Source of the DNA: Arthrobacter sp. OY3WO11
GTDB lineage: Bacteria > Actinomycetota > Actinomycetes > Actinomycetales > Micrococcaceae
Length of the DNA stretch: 64,000 nucleotides
Direction of reading: 5' to 3'
Assembly: GCF_001641125.1 (NCBI RefSeq)
Contig: NZ_LWLP01000002.1
Span: forward strand, 124,001 to 188,000
A program made the position numbers and the translations under genes. Within the stretch, counting starts at the first letter, position 1. Each line of letters begins with the position of its first letter. Below are positions 8,468 to 16,973 of the stretch, one piece after another. Below the pieces are notes generated by a model. It was not told the origin of the DNA. It did no database searches and worked only from the letters and a program-made list of their open reading frames with translations.

Positions 8468-10945
8468 TCACGGGATGAACCCGTGCGGTTGCGGAGTTTC
8501 TTGCCCTTCCTCGGGACGGAAAGCGGGCATGCCGAGGTTGGTTGGGCCAAGCCTGACGAGTCGTTGTGCGTCGGCGCGCTTGTCCTGGAGGAATTGGAGG
8601 GTGAGGTCGATACCTTCGAGTTCGCCGAGCCAGCCTTTTGTTTGGGCGAGCTCGCGTCGGGCGATGAGGTCGGTGTTGATCTCGTCGAGGCGGCCGATCA
8701 TGACCGGGTCCACCTGGAGCAGGGGGCATCGGATGCAGGCATGTTCGTGCTCGCAGGGGGTGGCGTAGGGTCGCCCGCAGTTGCCGAGCTCGACTTTGCG
8801 CTTATCGAAGTGCTCTTCGAATTCGGCCCATTCCGTGGTGGTCGGGGTCCGGTATTCCCGGGCGGCCCGGGCCGCCCGGCGGCCGGCGAGGTGGGTCTGG
8901 TAGTGGCGGATGACGTCTTCCTGGAAGACGGTGACGTAGCCGTGGGTGGTCTGCACATCCAGATGTCCAAGGAGCGCTGCCCCGATGTGAATGGGCAGGC
9001 CGTGGTTGACGAGGTCTGTCGCGAACAGGCGGCGGAAATCATGCGGAGTGAACCGGCAGCCGGCCAGCTCCGGGTGCTCGGCAGCTACTGCATCGCTGAG
9101 TCTGGCCAGTTCATCCCGCAGCGATCCGGGGTTGATCACCTCGGTGCGCTGTCCGATGGTGCGCTGAAACAAGAAGGGTTGAGGTTCGCTGGTGATCCGC
9201 TCATAGGGGTCAAAGCGCGTCGCTAACGGCACGTCCCGGCGGTTCCGGGTAAGGCGGCGGATGATCGTTGCGATGACATGGAACAAATCCGCTGTCATCG
9301 GGATGACGCGTTCGCGGTCACTCTTGGACGGGGCAACAACCAGCAGCGCCACGACTTCAGCGTTAGGCCGGATGTACTGCCGAATGCTCACTTGGGACAG
9401 TTCCAGGAGTTCTTCGCAGCGCAGCCCGGTGTGCCGCAAGGTCTCTACTGCGGCCCATTGCCAGAACGTGGCATCTTCGGTGAACGTGACATTGACCTTC
9501 TTGCCGGTCGACTCATCCAGTACCCTGATGTTCGCCCGACCATGGATATGGGCATGCCGGGCGTCGCCGGCGGTGAACAGCCGCCGGTAGCGCTTCATTC
9601 CGACGGTCAATTCCTGGTTCGGCGCGGCGTCCGTGGCTGCCTTCAAAAGGTCACGGAAGTGGTCCCGGCGGGCGGTGACCGCGGCGACGAAGGCTGGAAG
9701 GGCTGGCTGAAGCCGGCGTATCCGGGCGTCCATGCGTTCTTTGGCTCGCCGGTTCGCTTTCGCCCGCGACCGGGTTTCCCTGCCACCAATAGGGCACGGT
9801 GCCACCCACCGGGCCCAACGTTCCGGTTCCTGGGCCGCCCAGCCTTGGATGTCGAGGTAGAAGGCCCTGATGTTCGTCATGACCGCGTGCGCGCTCAGAC
9901 GCGGTCGACCAGCTCGCCTGACCTCCAGAACAGCCCGCCACTTTCCATAGTCTTCCGGCGTGAGCGCAAGATCCTTCTGGGCTGGATTGACCTTGAGAAG
10001 CGCCGCCCAGAACTTTCCGCAGAGGTCTCCTGCGAGATCCCGCAGCGTCGTGTAATCGACGTCATGGCTTCGGCGGGTCAGGTAGGCAACGAAAAGTGCG
10101 TGGATGTCCTGGTCGGCGATGTTGTGCCGGTCAACAAGCTCCGTGGGAGTCATGGCCGGCGCCCGCATCGCACCCCGCAACGTAGCAGGGACATGCTTGG
10201 GGAAGTGACCGGATTCTGCCATGAGCCGCCAGGCGAGGTGACCGACATAGGACTCGTAGCCGCCGCCCCAGCCACCTTCGCGGGTGGCGATCGCGTAATG
10301 AAGCAGCCCTTCCGGAGTTAAATCAGCGAAAGCAATGCCCTGGGTCGTCAACGCCGCGGCGACGTCGAAGCGGGCACAACGTTTGAAATGGCCAGAGGTG
10401 TCGTGATTGTCCACCAATGTCAGGAACCGCTTCAGATCCGGGTCGTTCTGGGCGGCTTCAAAATGTTCGTGGTAGCGCACGAAGCTGTTGACCCGGAAAG
10501 CTGCCAAGGACGGCCTGATCACACGAAGGCAGCACAGGATCAGGAGCGAATGGCCCAGTTCCCCGTCCACCTTCTGATTCCCGGTTCTCAGCTCGCGGAT
10601 CCGGCGTTTCCCGTCGTTCAGGCCTGAAGCGACCCATCGTTCCTGCCACGTCACGCCGGGGTGCCCTTCGAGATGGCCGAGCACCCACCGTAAGCCAGCG
10701 CGGCGTAGAGAGCACCTGGGCTGAGACCGCGGCCAGATCTGATCGGCCAGCCCGTTGATCGTCTCCAATGTTGCGGTGTCGAGGTCACCCTGCGGTCGTG
10801 GCAGGACCGTCGGTGGACTTGCCGGAGCGGGGGTAATGATGCTGCGGGACCGCGTCCTGCCAGCAGATGCGGGCTCGAGCTGCCGCTGCTCGGGGTGACG
10901 GAGCGCCCTAACCACCGAACACGACCGAGAAATCATCGGCGTCAT
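8468..10945 (-). CDS. large tyrosine recombinase (TnpB-like)
   Basis: This 825-residue protein has a long N-terminal DNA-binding region and a C-terminal catalytic domain. The catalytic residues are visible in order: Arg in RHTGLRCEELLEL, His/Arg in FTPHDFRRLFATDL, His in LLGHLDVQTTHGYV and the Tyr of that HGYV segment. A Cys-rich stretch follows near residues 745-765. Length and position match the larger partner of TnpA/TnpB-type recombinase pairs. It overlaps the smaller recombinase gene by up to 38 bases, so the pair is translationally coupled. The exact start is uncertain; a GTG near 10912 is an alternative. Confidence 0.85.
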   Translation of the reverse strand: MTPMISRSCSVVRALRHPEQRQLEPASAGRTRSRSIITPAPASPPTVLPRPQGDLDTATLETINGLADQIWPRSQPRCSLRRAGLRWVLGHLEGHPGVTWQERWVASGLNDGKRRIRELRTGNQKVDGELGHSLLILCCLRVIRPSLAAFRVNSFVRYHEHFEAAQNDPDLKRFLTLVDNHDTSGHFKRCARFDVAAALTTQGIAFADLTPEGLLHYAIATREGGWGGGYESYVGHLAWRLMAESGHFPKHVPATLRGAMRAPAMTPTELVDRHNIADQDIHALFVAYLTRRSHDVDYTTLRDLAGDLCGKFWAALLKVNPAQKDLALTPEDYGKWRAVLEVRRAGRPRLSAHAVMTNIRAFYLDIQGWAAQEPERWARWVAPCPIGGRETRSRAKANRRAKERMDARIRRLQPALPAFVAAVTARRDHFRDLLKAATDAAPNQELTVGMKRYRRLFTAGDARHAHIHGRANIRVLDESTGKKVNVTFTEDATFWQWAAVETLRHTGLRCEELLELSQVSIRQYIRPNAEVVALLVVAPSKSDRERVIPMTADLFHVIATIIRRLTRNRRDVPLATRFDPYERITSEPQPFLFQRTIGQRTEVINPGSLRDELARLSDAVAAEHPELAGCRFTPHDFRRLFATDLVNHGLPIHIGAALLGHLDVQTTHGYVTVFQEDVIRHYQTHLAGRRAARAAREYRTPTTTEWAEFEEHFDKRKVELGNCGRPYATPCEHEHACIRCPLLQVDPVMIGRLDEINTDLIARRELAQTKGWLGELEGIDLTLQFLQDKRADAQRLVRLGPTNLGMPAFRPEEGQETPQPHGFIP

Positions 10946-12092
10946 AACCAGGCGTCAACGTAGGTTCCAGCCGGGGTGCAGCAAAGTGCTCCTGCACCTT
11001 TTCGAAGACTTCATCTATCCGAGGCCGCAGGTAGGGTGCCAGGGACGACACGCGCCGGTGGCGGGTCACGGCCATCACTTCGGGCAACGTCAGGTTCGGA
11101 TCCGACACCATTCGGTCGATCGTGGTGTGCCGCAGATCGTGCAATGACCAGTCCGTACCAAGGACGGCATTCGCACGCTGCAGGATTCGCCGGGCCGCGT
11201 GATAATTCAGCGGCCGCGGCTTTCCGTGCAGGGCCCGCCAAATCAGCTCCCCGGGTCCCGGGGTTCCACGCTCATGAAAGTACGCTGCCAAATGCTGAAA
11301 AGACTCCGGCGAGGCCGGAACCGGTTCAAGCGCCCGGGACCCTTTTGAAACAACCCAGACACGCTGCCCGGCCCAGTCCACCTGGTCACCGTGGACTCCG
11401 AGGAGTTCGCTCGCCCGGGCACCCGATGATAAGTAGAGGCTCACGAGCGCCCTGTCACGGCTGGTCCTAAGTGCACCAATCAGCTCATCAACAAGATCAT
11501 CTGGAATGGATCGGGGCGCCAGTACTGCCGGCTTCTGCCGCAAAGGCGCACGGCGCAGCCCCGGCATCTCCTCCATCGGGCTACGGTGTGCCAACCGCGC
11601 TCGGCGGCTCGGGCTTTCCGGGACTGGGTTCATTACCGGTCCACGCCCGAACCGGGCATGGAAAGCATAAAAGGAGGCGAGGACGGCCAATGCGTGATTG
11701 ATCGTCGCCGGTGCATACCCCTCAGCCAGCGGCCGTTTCCCGGTCCGCGGATTCATCACCCGCGCCCCGCTCCCCCGCCGCTGAGGATTCACCGCCGACC
11801 GCATCCACCCGACCAAGACCTCGACCTCCAGACGGCCCACTTGATCCCATGGAAGACCGAGCAGTTGCAGCACCCGCCACCAGCGCAACAGGTCATTCCC
11901 ATATGAACGCACCGTCAACGCGCTCATATCGGTCAACACGAGGTCGCCTAGAAATGCCGAAAACACCTCGATCTCATGGCCCACGTCATCGACGACGACG
12001 TACGGCAACAGGCCTGCCGCATTTCGACGGACCGCGCCGATGCGTGGCAACCCGATCTTTCCTTCGATCAACTTCAGCCGCATTTCGTCCAC
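10908..12092 (-). CDS. tyrosine recombinase (TnpA-like)
   Basis: This 394-residue integrase-type protein has a core-binding domain (about residues 45-160) and a catalytic domain with Arg in SSGARASELLGV, HDLRH, a second RH-R motif (VTRHRRVSS) and the nucleophile Tyr354 in APYLRPRIDE. It should cut and rejoin the element ends. The GTG start at 12092 has a strong AAAGGAGGAGG ribosome binding site. It is the first gene from the right end of the element, only about 55 bases from the junction with parB. Confidence 0.9.
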   Translation of the reverse strand: MDEMRLKLIEGKIGLPRIGAVRRNAAGLLPYVVVDDVGHEIEVFSAFLGDLVLTDMSALTVRSYGNDLLRWWRVLQLLGLPWDQVGRLEVEVLVGWMRSAVNPQRRGSGARVMNPRTGKRPLAEGYAPATINHALAVLASFYAFHARFGRGPVMNPVPESPSRRARLAHRSPMEEMPGLRRAPLRQKPAVLAPRSIPDDLVDELIGALRTSRDRALVSLYLSSGARASELLGVHGDQVDWAGQRVWVVSKGSRALEPVPASPESFQHLAAYFHERGTPGPGELIWRALHGKPRPLNYHAARRILQRANAVLGTDWSLHDLRHTTIDRMVSDPNLTLPEVMAVTRHRRVSSLAPYLRPRIDEVFEKVQEHFAAPRLEPTLTPGYDADDFSVVFGG

Positions 12093-12126
12093 GATGACCT
12101 CCTCCTTTGGAGGCTGCAGCTCAGCC

Positions 12127-13089
12127 TCAAAGTTCAGTCAACAGGACTGATTCCATGGCCTTGTTGTTGGCGATCAGGGTTTTCCGCTCGGCCTTTTGTT
12201 CCTCGGTCATCGGGCCTTTTTGGGCCTGCTGCCCGCCGCCGTTGTAGCGTTCGTACTTTGGGGCGAAGCCCAGTTCCTTCCAGTCGCAAATGACAGGCTC
12301 GGCCCGGTGTTCACCCCGGTAGTTGGTGCTGATCACGTAGGCGTTGGCGTCCTCGTCGGTGGCCGGTTCCCCGTCGGCCCGCTTGGCCGCTGAGACATAC
12401 AGGTTCTCCTCGTCGGCGTAGTGCCCTGCGTCTTCGACGATGGCCTTCCCCTGGGCGATAAGTTCCTCGATTAGCGCAGCAAGCTGGGCCTTGGATTCCC
12501 GGTCGTCCCGGAGCTTCTGGGCGATGTGGTCAAAGTACTGCGGCTCGTCCCGGATCACGGATTCGAGTTCCTCGATGGCGTCCTGGTCTCCCTCGAACTC
12601 GGTCATCACCAAGGCCATGTCCAGGGTGTAGCCGCTCTCGAGGGCCTTGGTCCTGGTGGTGGAAGCCTTGGCTTTGAGCGCGTTTTCGACCTTGTCCTTG
12701 GTCCGGCCGGTCTTCTTGGCGATCGCGGCCGCCGAGACGCCGATCAGGGACAGCTGGTGGTAGGCATCGGCCTCGTCCGCTTCGGTCAGTTCGGCGCGCT
12801 GGATGTTCTCCACGACCTGCGTCACGATGCGCTCGGCTTCCTCGGGCGAGTCGATGAGCAGGACCGGAATGAGGGGCCGTTCGGCTTCGACGGCCGCGCG
12901 GGTGCGGCGCTGGCCCATCAGGACGTGCACCGTGCCGTCGTCCTTGTGGTGGGCGATCACCGGTTCCATCACGCCGTGTTCCTTGATGCTGGCGACGAAG
13001 TCAGCGGTCAGGGCGGCGTCCTTGCGGACGTTAATGTCCACGGTCAGGGTGGCCGGGTCGAGCATTTCAAGCGTGGGTGTTGCGTTCAT
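12127..13089 (-). CDS. truncated ParB-like partition protein (5' part of split gene)
   Basis: Residues 1-314 are the N-terminal part of a ParB/Spo0J-type protein. They include the nuclease-like fold with the GQRRTRAA box (about residues 64-71), the ENIQRAELTEADEADAYH segment and the HTH around residues 120-150. From base 12147 on, the frame enters the recombinase element and adds only VLLTEL before stopping. The missing 138 C-terminal codons lie at 4427-4843. The ATG at 13089 follows an AAGGAGCA ribosome binding site. The product keeps the box and HTH but loses its tail, so partition activity is doubtful. Confidence 0.85.
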   Translation of the reverse strand: MNATPTLEMLDPATLTVDINVRKDAALTADFVASIKEHGVMEPVIAHHKDDGTVHVLMGQRRTRAAVEAERPLIPVLLIDSPEEAERIVTQVVENIQRAELTEADEADAYHQLSLIGVSAAAIAKKTGRTKDKVENALKAKASTTRTKALESGYTLDMALVMTEFEGDQDAIEELESVIRDEPQYFDHIAQKLRDDRESKAQLAALIEELIAQGKAIVEDAGHYADEENLYVSAAKRADGEPATDEDANAYVISTNYRGEHRAEPVICDWKELGFAPKYERYNGGGQQAQKGPMTEEQKAERKTLIANNKAMESVLLTEL

Positions 13090-13118
13090 GGTGTTGCTCC
13101 TTCTTGCCGAGAAGTTGG

Positions 13119-13338
13119 TGGGTGGGGCGACCAAAGGTGACCGGCCAGCTCCCCTCTCCCCCCGACGCTTCTATGTCTGTCAAGCGGGCGGAAACGGATG
13201 CGGGCCAGTTGCTTTGCCGGTGTCGGGGCGGTTTTGGTGACCGGCCAGCGTCCCCTCTCCCCCGTTGTTTTGGCTGCTGGCGAAGCTTGCGGAGCTGTGG
13301 CCGACGGAGGCCTGTCTACCCGCAGGGCAAGGGGCGGG
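13119..13338 (-). repeat. leader repeat copy A, gene-proximal part (upstream of parB)
   Basis: In minus orientation this non-coding sequence leads into the parB ribosome binding site. It holds the 14-base unit GGTGACCGGCCAGC twice (13136-13149 and 13236-13249), each followed by a CCCTCTCCCCC tract. Copies B and C upstream of two other minus-strand genes share this layout. The IS256-family element splits copy A; the distal part continues at 14810. Confidence 0.75.
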
Positions 13339-14809
13339 GGTGTCAGATTGTTTGTGTAGGTGGACTGTAGTCGCTGGGTGATTGGAGAATCATTGTGGCT
13401 ATGACAAAACCCCGTGAAGAGATGGCGGAGGATCTGGCCCGTCGTGCCGCGGCGGCCGGCAGTATGGAGGCGTTGAAGGCTTCGGGTGCGTTTGATGAGT
13501 TGATGGCGCAGATCGATTCCGGCCAGCTGGAGCTTGATGGCAAGGATGGTTTCATTCAGCAGCTGATCAAGGCTTCATTGGAACGCGGATTGCAGGCTGA
13601 GCTCTCTGGGCATTTGGGTTATGACAAGGGCGATCCGGTCGGCCGTTTCCTGCCCAATTCCCGCAACGGGTCGTATCCGAAGACGCTTGGGAGCTCCGCC
13701 GGGGATGTGGATCTGGCCGTTCCGAGGGATCGCGACGGGTCGTTCACCCCGCGCCTGGTCCCGAAAGGCGCACGCCGCACCGGGGGCTTGGATGACATGA
13801 TCATCAGCCTTTACGCCGGCGGGATGACGGTGCGGGATATTGCCCATCATCTGGAATCGACGCTCGGGACCGAGCTTTCACACGAGACGATTTCCAAGAT
13901 CACCGACGCGGTTCTGGATGAGGTCATGGAATGGCAGAAACGGCCTCTGGAGCCGCTGTATCCGATCCTGTATCTGGACGCGATCGTCATCAAGGTCCGG
14001 GACGGACACCAGGTGCAGAACCGTGCCGCGCACATCGCTGTGGGCGTGGACATGGACGGCATCAAGCATGTCCTGGGCATCTGGGTCGAGGCTACCGAGG
14101 GCGCGAAGTTCTGGGCCGGGGTCTGCGCCGAACTGTCCAACCGCGGCGTGAAGGACGTGCTGATTGTCTGCTGCGACGGGCTCACCGGCTTCCCCGAGGC
14201 CATAGCCGCAACGTGGCCGGCCGCGACCGTCCAGACGTGCGTCGTGCACCTGATCCGGGCCTCGATGCGCTTCATCGGCTATCAGGACCGCAGGAAGGTC
14301 GCATCGGCGCTGCGGCCGGTTTACACCGCCCCGACGGCCGAGGCCGCACAGGACGCCCTGGACGCGTTCGAGGCCTCGGACCTTGGCAGGAAGTATCCAG
14401 CGACTGTCCGAACCTGGCGCAATGGCTGGGAGAAATTCATTCCGTTCCTGGCCTTCCCACCACCGGTGAGGCGCATCATCTACACCACGAACGCGATCGA
14501 GTCGCTGAACTACCAGCTGCGCAAGATCATCAAGAACCGCGGCCACTTTCCCAACGACCAGGCTGCCGTGAAGCTGCTCTGGCTGGCCATTTGCAACATC
14601 GAAGACAAACGCGCTAGCGACCGGGCCAAGCTCGAAGGCAAGGCCCGGGAGAACCGTTCCAAGACCGTCAACAAACTCATCGAAGGAACCACCACGCAAG
14701 GCTGCGCCGAAGCCCTTGGCGTCCTCGTCCTGAACTACCCCGACAGACTCGGACCCTACCTCAACCGATAAACTCCACCTCACTTACACAAACAACTTGA
14801 CAGGCTCAG
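13339..14809 (+). mobile_element. IS256-family insertion sequence
   Basis: This 1,471-bp element is flanked by the 8-bp direct repeat GGGGCGGG at 13331-13338 and 14810-14817, as expected for IS256-family target duplication. Inverted matching ends contain TTGTTTGTGTA (13348-13358, and its complement at 14785-14795). Removing the element and one duplication restores the leader repeat exactly as found in copy B. The outermost bases of the two ends match poorly, so the tips are certain only through the duplication. Confidence 0.8.
13395..14771 (+). CDS. IS256-family transposase
   Basis: This 458-residue protein has the full IS256-family layout, with catalytic Asp in PILYLDAIVIKVRDG, Asp in CCDGLTGFPEA and Glu in TTNAIESLNYQLRK. 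The family's zinc-like Cys/His step is present as QTCVVHLIR. The GTG at 13395 or the ATG at 13401 can be the start. It is intact and probably active, since the target duplication is perfect. Its strand is opposite to parB and it separates the distal leader from that gene. Confidence 0.95.
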   Translation: MAMTKPREEMAEDLARRAAAAGSMEALKASGAFDELMAQIDSGQLELDGKDGFIQQLIKASLERGLQAELSGHLGYDKGDPVGRFLPNSRNGSYPKTLGSSAGDVDLAVPRDRDGSFTPRLVPKGARRTGGLDDMIISLYAGGMTVRDIAHHLESTLGTELSHETISKITDAVLDEVMEWQKRPLEPLYPILYLDAIVIKVRDGHQVQNRAAHIAVGVDMDGIKHVLGIWVEATEGAKFWAGVCAELSNRGVKDVLIVCCDGLTGFPEAIAATWPAATVQTCVVHLIRASMRFIGYQDRRKVASALRPVYTAPTAEAAQDALDAFEASDLGRKYPATVRTWRNGWEKFIPFLAFPPPVRRIIYTTNAIESLNYQLRKIIKNRGHFPNDQAAVKLLWLAICNIEDKRASDRAKLEGKARENRSKTVNKLIEGTTTQGCAEALGVLVLNYPDRLGPYLNR

Positions 14810-14926
14810 GGGGCGGGAAATTCCCGGAGGAAATCAGCGACGAAGGAGCGCCGCAGGGACATTTCCTGCACCGCAGGCACCGACGAAGGAGGGGCTAGAC
14901 GGGCCGGAGCGGACACGTACAATCCG
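14810..14926 (-). repeat. leader repeat copy A, distal part
   Basis: This segment continues copy A beyond the IS256-family element. It contains two CGACGAAGGAG motifs and ends at the conserved ACACGTACAATCCG segment, which is also found in copy B and, diverged, in copy C. It is non-coding. Confidence 0.7.
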
Positions 14927-14946
14927 AAGGAATCTCAATGATGTTG

Positions 14947-15033
14947 TCAACGGATTCCTGCAGGTCGGTTAGGGGGCGGTCCTCTCCCGATCGGTGCTTC
15001 TGGGTAGGGCTCGCGGGACTTTTGTTGGCTCAT
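14947..15033 (-). pseudogene. 28-codon remnant behind leader copy B
   Basis: An ATG at 15033 with a good GGAAGGAAC ribosome binding site opens a frame of 28 residues (start MSQQKSREPYPEAPIGRG) that stops at 14947. The start, ribosome binding site and leader have the same arrangement as parB and dprA. It looks like the front of a longer gene whose remainder was lost, although a genuine 28-residue peptide cannot be excluded. Confidence 0.4.
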
Positions 15034-15051
15034 GGTTGTGTTCCTTCCAAG

Positions 15052-15404
15052 TGGTGGGGCGGCTCGTGGTGACCGGCCAGCTTCCCTTCTCCCCCGACGC
15101 TTCTATGTCTGTCAAGCGGGTGGAAACGGGTGCGGGCGCGGACCAAGGTTTGCCGGTCGCGGGGCGGTTTAGGTGACCGGCCAGCTTCCCCTCTCCCCCC
15201 GTTGTTTTGGCTGCTGGCGAAGCTTGCGGAGCTGTGGCCGACGGAGGCCTGTCTACCCGTAAGGGCAAGGGGCGGGAAATTCCCGGAGGAAATCAGCGAC
15301 GAAGGAGCGCCGCAGGGACATTTTCTGAACCGCAGGCCCCGACGAAGGAGGGGCTAGACGGGCCGGAGCGGACACGTACAATCCGTCAGGACAGCAGCCA
15401 AAAC
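15052..15404 (-). repeat. leader repeat copy B, intact
   Basis: This is the only uninterrupted two-unit copy of the leader. It has GGTGACCGGCCAGC at 15068-15081 and 15172-15185, the pyrimidine tracts, the CGACGAAGGAG pair and the distal CACGTACAATCCG segment. In minus orientation it ends at the ribosome binding site of the 28-codon frame. Short frames inside it are not shared in reading phase between copies, so I treat it as non-coding. Confidence 0.75.
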
Positions 15405-15688
15405 GTCGTAGACAGAACAAGGCCAGGGGCGGCGGAGCCCTGCGGAGCCGGCAATGGCCCCACAGCCGGCCGCGCCAGCGGACGCCCTTTTCCTTGTTCG
15501 CCCTGCGAACCCTCCATCAGCACCCGGGTCTTTTTCGGCGTCCCTGACTTTGGCGGCCGCGCGCCCCCCGTCCCCGGCACTGGGTGTGCGAATGGCGGTC
15601 CGCCGCAGCCGACCCACCGCGCAAGCCGGCCACGACGGCGGACCGCCACCGATGACCGCGCCGGCAAAGGGACGGTCACCTGGAGGGA
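15405..15688. other. intergenic, no gene seen
   Basis: This GC-rich stretch lies between leader copy B and the dprA-like stop codon. The inverted pair GGCGGTCCGCC/GGCGGACCGCC near 15594-15645 could form a terminator for dprA on the minus strand. Nothing else is recognisable. Confidence 0.4.
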
Positions 15689-16597
15689 TTAGGCTGCGAG
15701 GAGTTCGGCCAGTTCGGCCGCATCGGACACCAGCACTGCCGCGCCTTCTTTCAGGAGCCTGTGGCATCCTGCGGAGTTGGCGCTGTGCACGCTCCCGGGG
15801 ACGGCCGCGACATGCCGGGCAATGGTTTCGGCGTGGTGTGCGGTGTTCAGCGCCCCTGAGCGCCAGCGGGCTTCAACGACACAGGTCACCCCCGCGAGGG
15901 CGGCGATGATGCGGTTTCTCTGCAGGAACCTGTGCCGGGTCGAGGCGGAACCGGGCGGGAGCTCTGAGAGGGTCAGGCCGTTGCCGCGGATCGCGGCCGC
16001 GAGGTCAGCATTACCTGACGGGTAGTCCCGGTCAAGGCCTCCGGCCAGTACCGCAAGGGTCGCCGGTTCTTCTCCCTGGCTTCCGGCCAACGCGGCCCGG
16101 TGCGCGTGCGCATCGATGCCATAGGCCAGCCCTGAGATCACGCAGATTCCACGTTGGGCCAACCCGTATGCCATATCCCCTGTTACGGAGGCGCCGTAGC
16201 TGGTGGAGTCCCGTGAACCGGTAAGGGCCACACATTTCGAAGGCGCTGGGATGCCGTTGTCGATGTTGCCCCGGTACCAGAGCCCGTAAGGGGCGTCGGG
16301 CAGATCGTCCAGGCCTTCGGGCCAGTGTTCATCCCCCGGGATGAGGAACCCGCCGCCCAGGCGTTCGATGGTGGCGAGGTCCTTCTCCGCGTCGACCTCC
16401 GGAACCCGCGACGCCCACCGTCTCAACGCTTCTGAGAGTTCTTCGGCCGTGGCCTCCGGAATGGCGTGTACGGGCTGCGCGCCGGTGGCAAGCCTAAACG
16501 CGGCGTACGCGCCGAGCCTGTCTACGAGGGTTCGACCGACACGGTCGCCGGGTTCGAAGAGTCGGGTCAGGGCTGCGCGTGCAATGCGATCGTTCAT
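15689..16597 (-). CDS. DprA/Smf-like DNA-processing protein
   Basis: This 302-residue protein has the Rossmann-like DprA core: VALTGSRDSTSYG, VISGLAYGIDAHAHRAAL, LAVLAGGLDRDYPSGN and FLQRNRIIAALAGVTCVVEA. Classical DprA binds incoming single strands and loads RecA. On a conjugative plasmid it may protect or process transferred DNA, and DprA-like proteins also occur in defence contexts. The ATG at 16597 has GGACGAGAG upstream, and a full leader repeat (copy C) precedes it. The N-terminal residues 1-75 show no SAM-like motif I can confirm. Confidence 0.85.
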   Translation of the reverse strand: MNDRIARAALTRLFEPGDRVGRTLVDRLGAYAAFRLATGAQPVHAIPEATAEELSEALRRWASRVPEVDAEKDLATIERLGGGFLIPGDEHWPEGLDDLPDAPYGLWYRGNIDNGIPAPSKCVALTGSRDSTSYGASVTGDMAYGLAQRGICVISGLAYGIDAHAHRAALAGSQGEEPATLAVLAGGLDRDYPSGNADLAAAIRGNGLTLSELPPGSASTRHRFLQRNRIIAALAGVTCVVEARWRSGALNTAHHAETIARHVAAVPGSVHSANSAGCHRLLKEGAAVLVSDAAELAELLAA

Positions 16598-16625
16598 GGT
16601 TTCTCTCGTCCTTTGCTGAGGATCC

Positions 16626-16866
16626 GGTGGGTGGGGCGGCTTTGGTGACCGGCCAGCTTTCCCTCTCCCCCGGTTGTTTTTGCCTGCTGGCGGAGCAGCG
16701 CGTAGCTGTGCCCGACGGAGCCGGGGCAACCCGCAGGGCAAGCAGCGGATGGGTTGTCGGAGGAAATAAGCGAAGCGCCGACACAGGGCATCGGCTGCGC
16801 AGCCGTCCGCAGGACGGTTGAGCCGGTGGAGCGGGCACGTACGATCCGTAGGACAGCAGCAAAAAC
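16626..16866 (-). repeat. leader repeat copy C (upstream of dprA-like gene)
   Basis: This shorter, more diverged copy has a single GGTGACCGGCCAGC unit at 16644-16657. It keeps the CCCTCTCCCCC tract, the TGCTGGCGGAGC region, the distal GCACGTACGATCCG segment and the following GGACAGCAGC. Like copies A and B, its gene-proximal end abuts a ribosome binding site on the minus strand. Confidence 0.7.
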
Positions 16867-16973
16867 AGAAAAACGCCTCTACAGCCCGAGCGAAGCGAGG
16901 TCGGTGCAGTAGACCTGGGCGCTAGCTAAGCGAGGCCGGTAACCGGAGTCTCCAGGCAGCCCGTGGTTTCCGG

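Larger units (their letters stand above)
4844..12147 (-). mobile_element. tyrosine-recombinase transposon with PadR/ABC-transporter cargo, inserted in parB
   Basis: About 7.3 kb lies between the two parts of parB. All five genes are on the minus strand: two overlapping tyrosine recombinases at the right end, then PadR, an ABC ATPase and an FtsX-like permease. Removing it restores the parB frame exactly; the ends are ambiguous by only 2 bases (CT on both sides) and no longer target duplication is seen. This fits site-specific recombination of the kind described for Tn554-like elements with TnpA and TnpB. Inverted repeats lie at both ends: GCACTT/AAGTGC at 4850-4864 and TCAGTC/GACTGA at 12134-12150. 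No TnpC-like gene was found. Confidence 0.75.

Noticed and set aside
9278..10321. A long plus-strand frame inside the large recombinase gene
   Set aside because: The opposite strand has the tyrosine recombinase motifs; this frame has no domain.
8468..12092. Reading the recombinases as a recombinase-in-trio (RIT) element
   Set aside because: Only two overlapping recombinases are present; the third recombinase-like gene is 40 kb away and of a different type.
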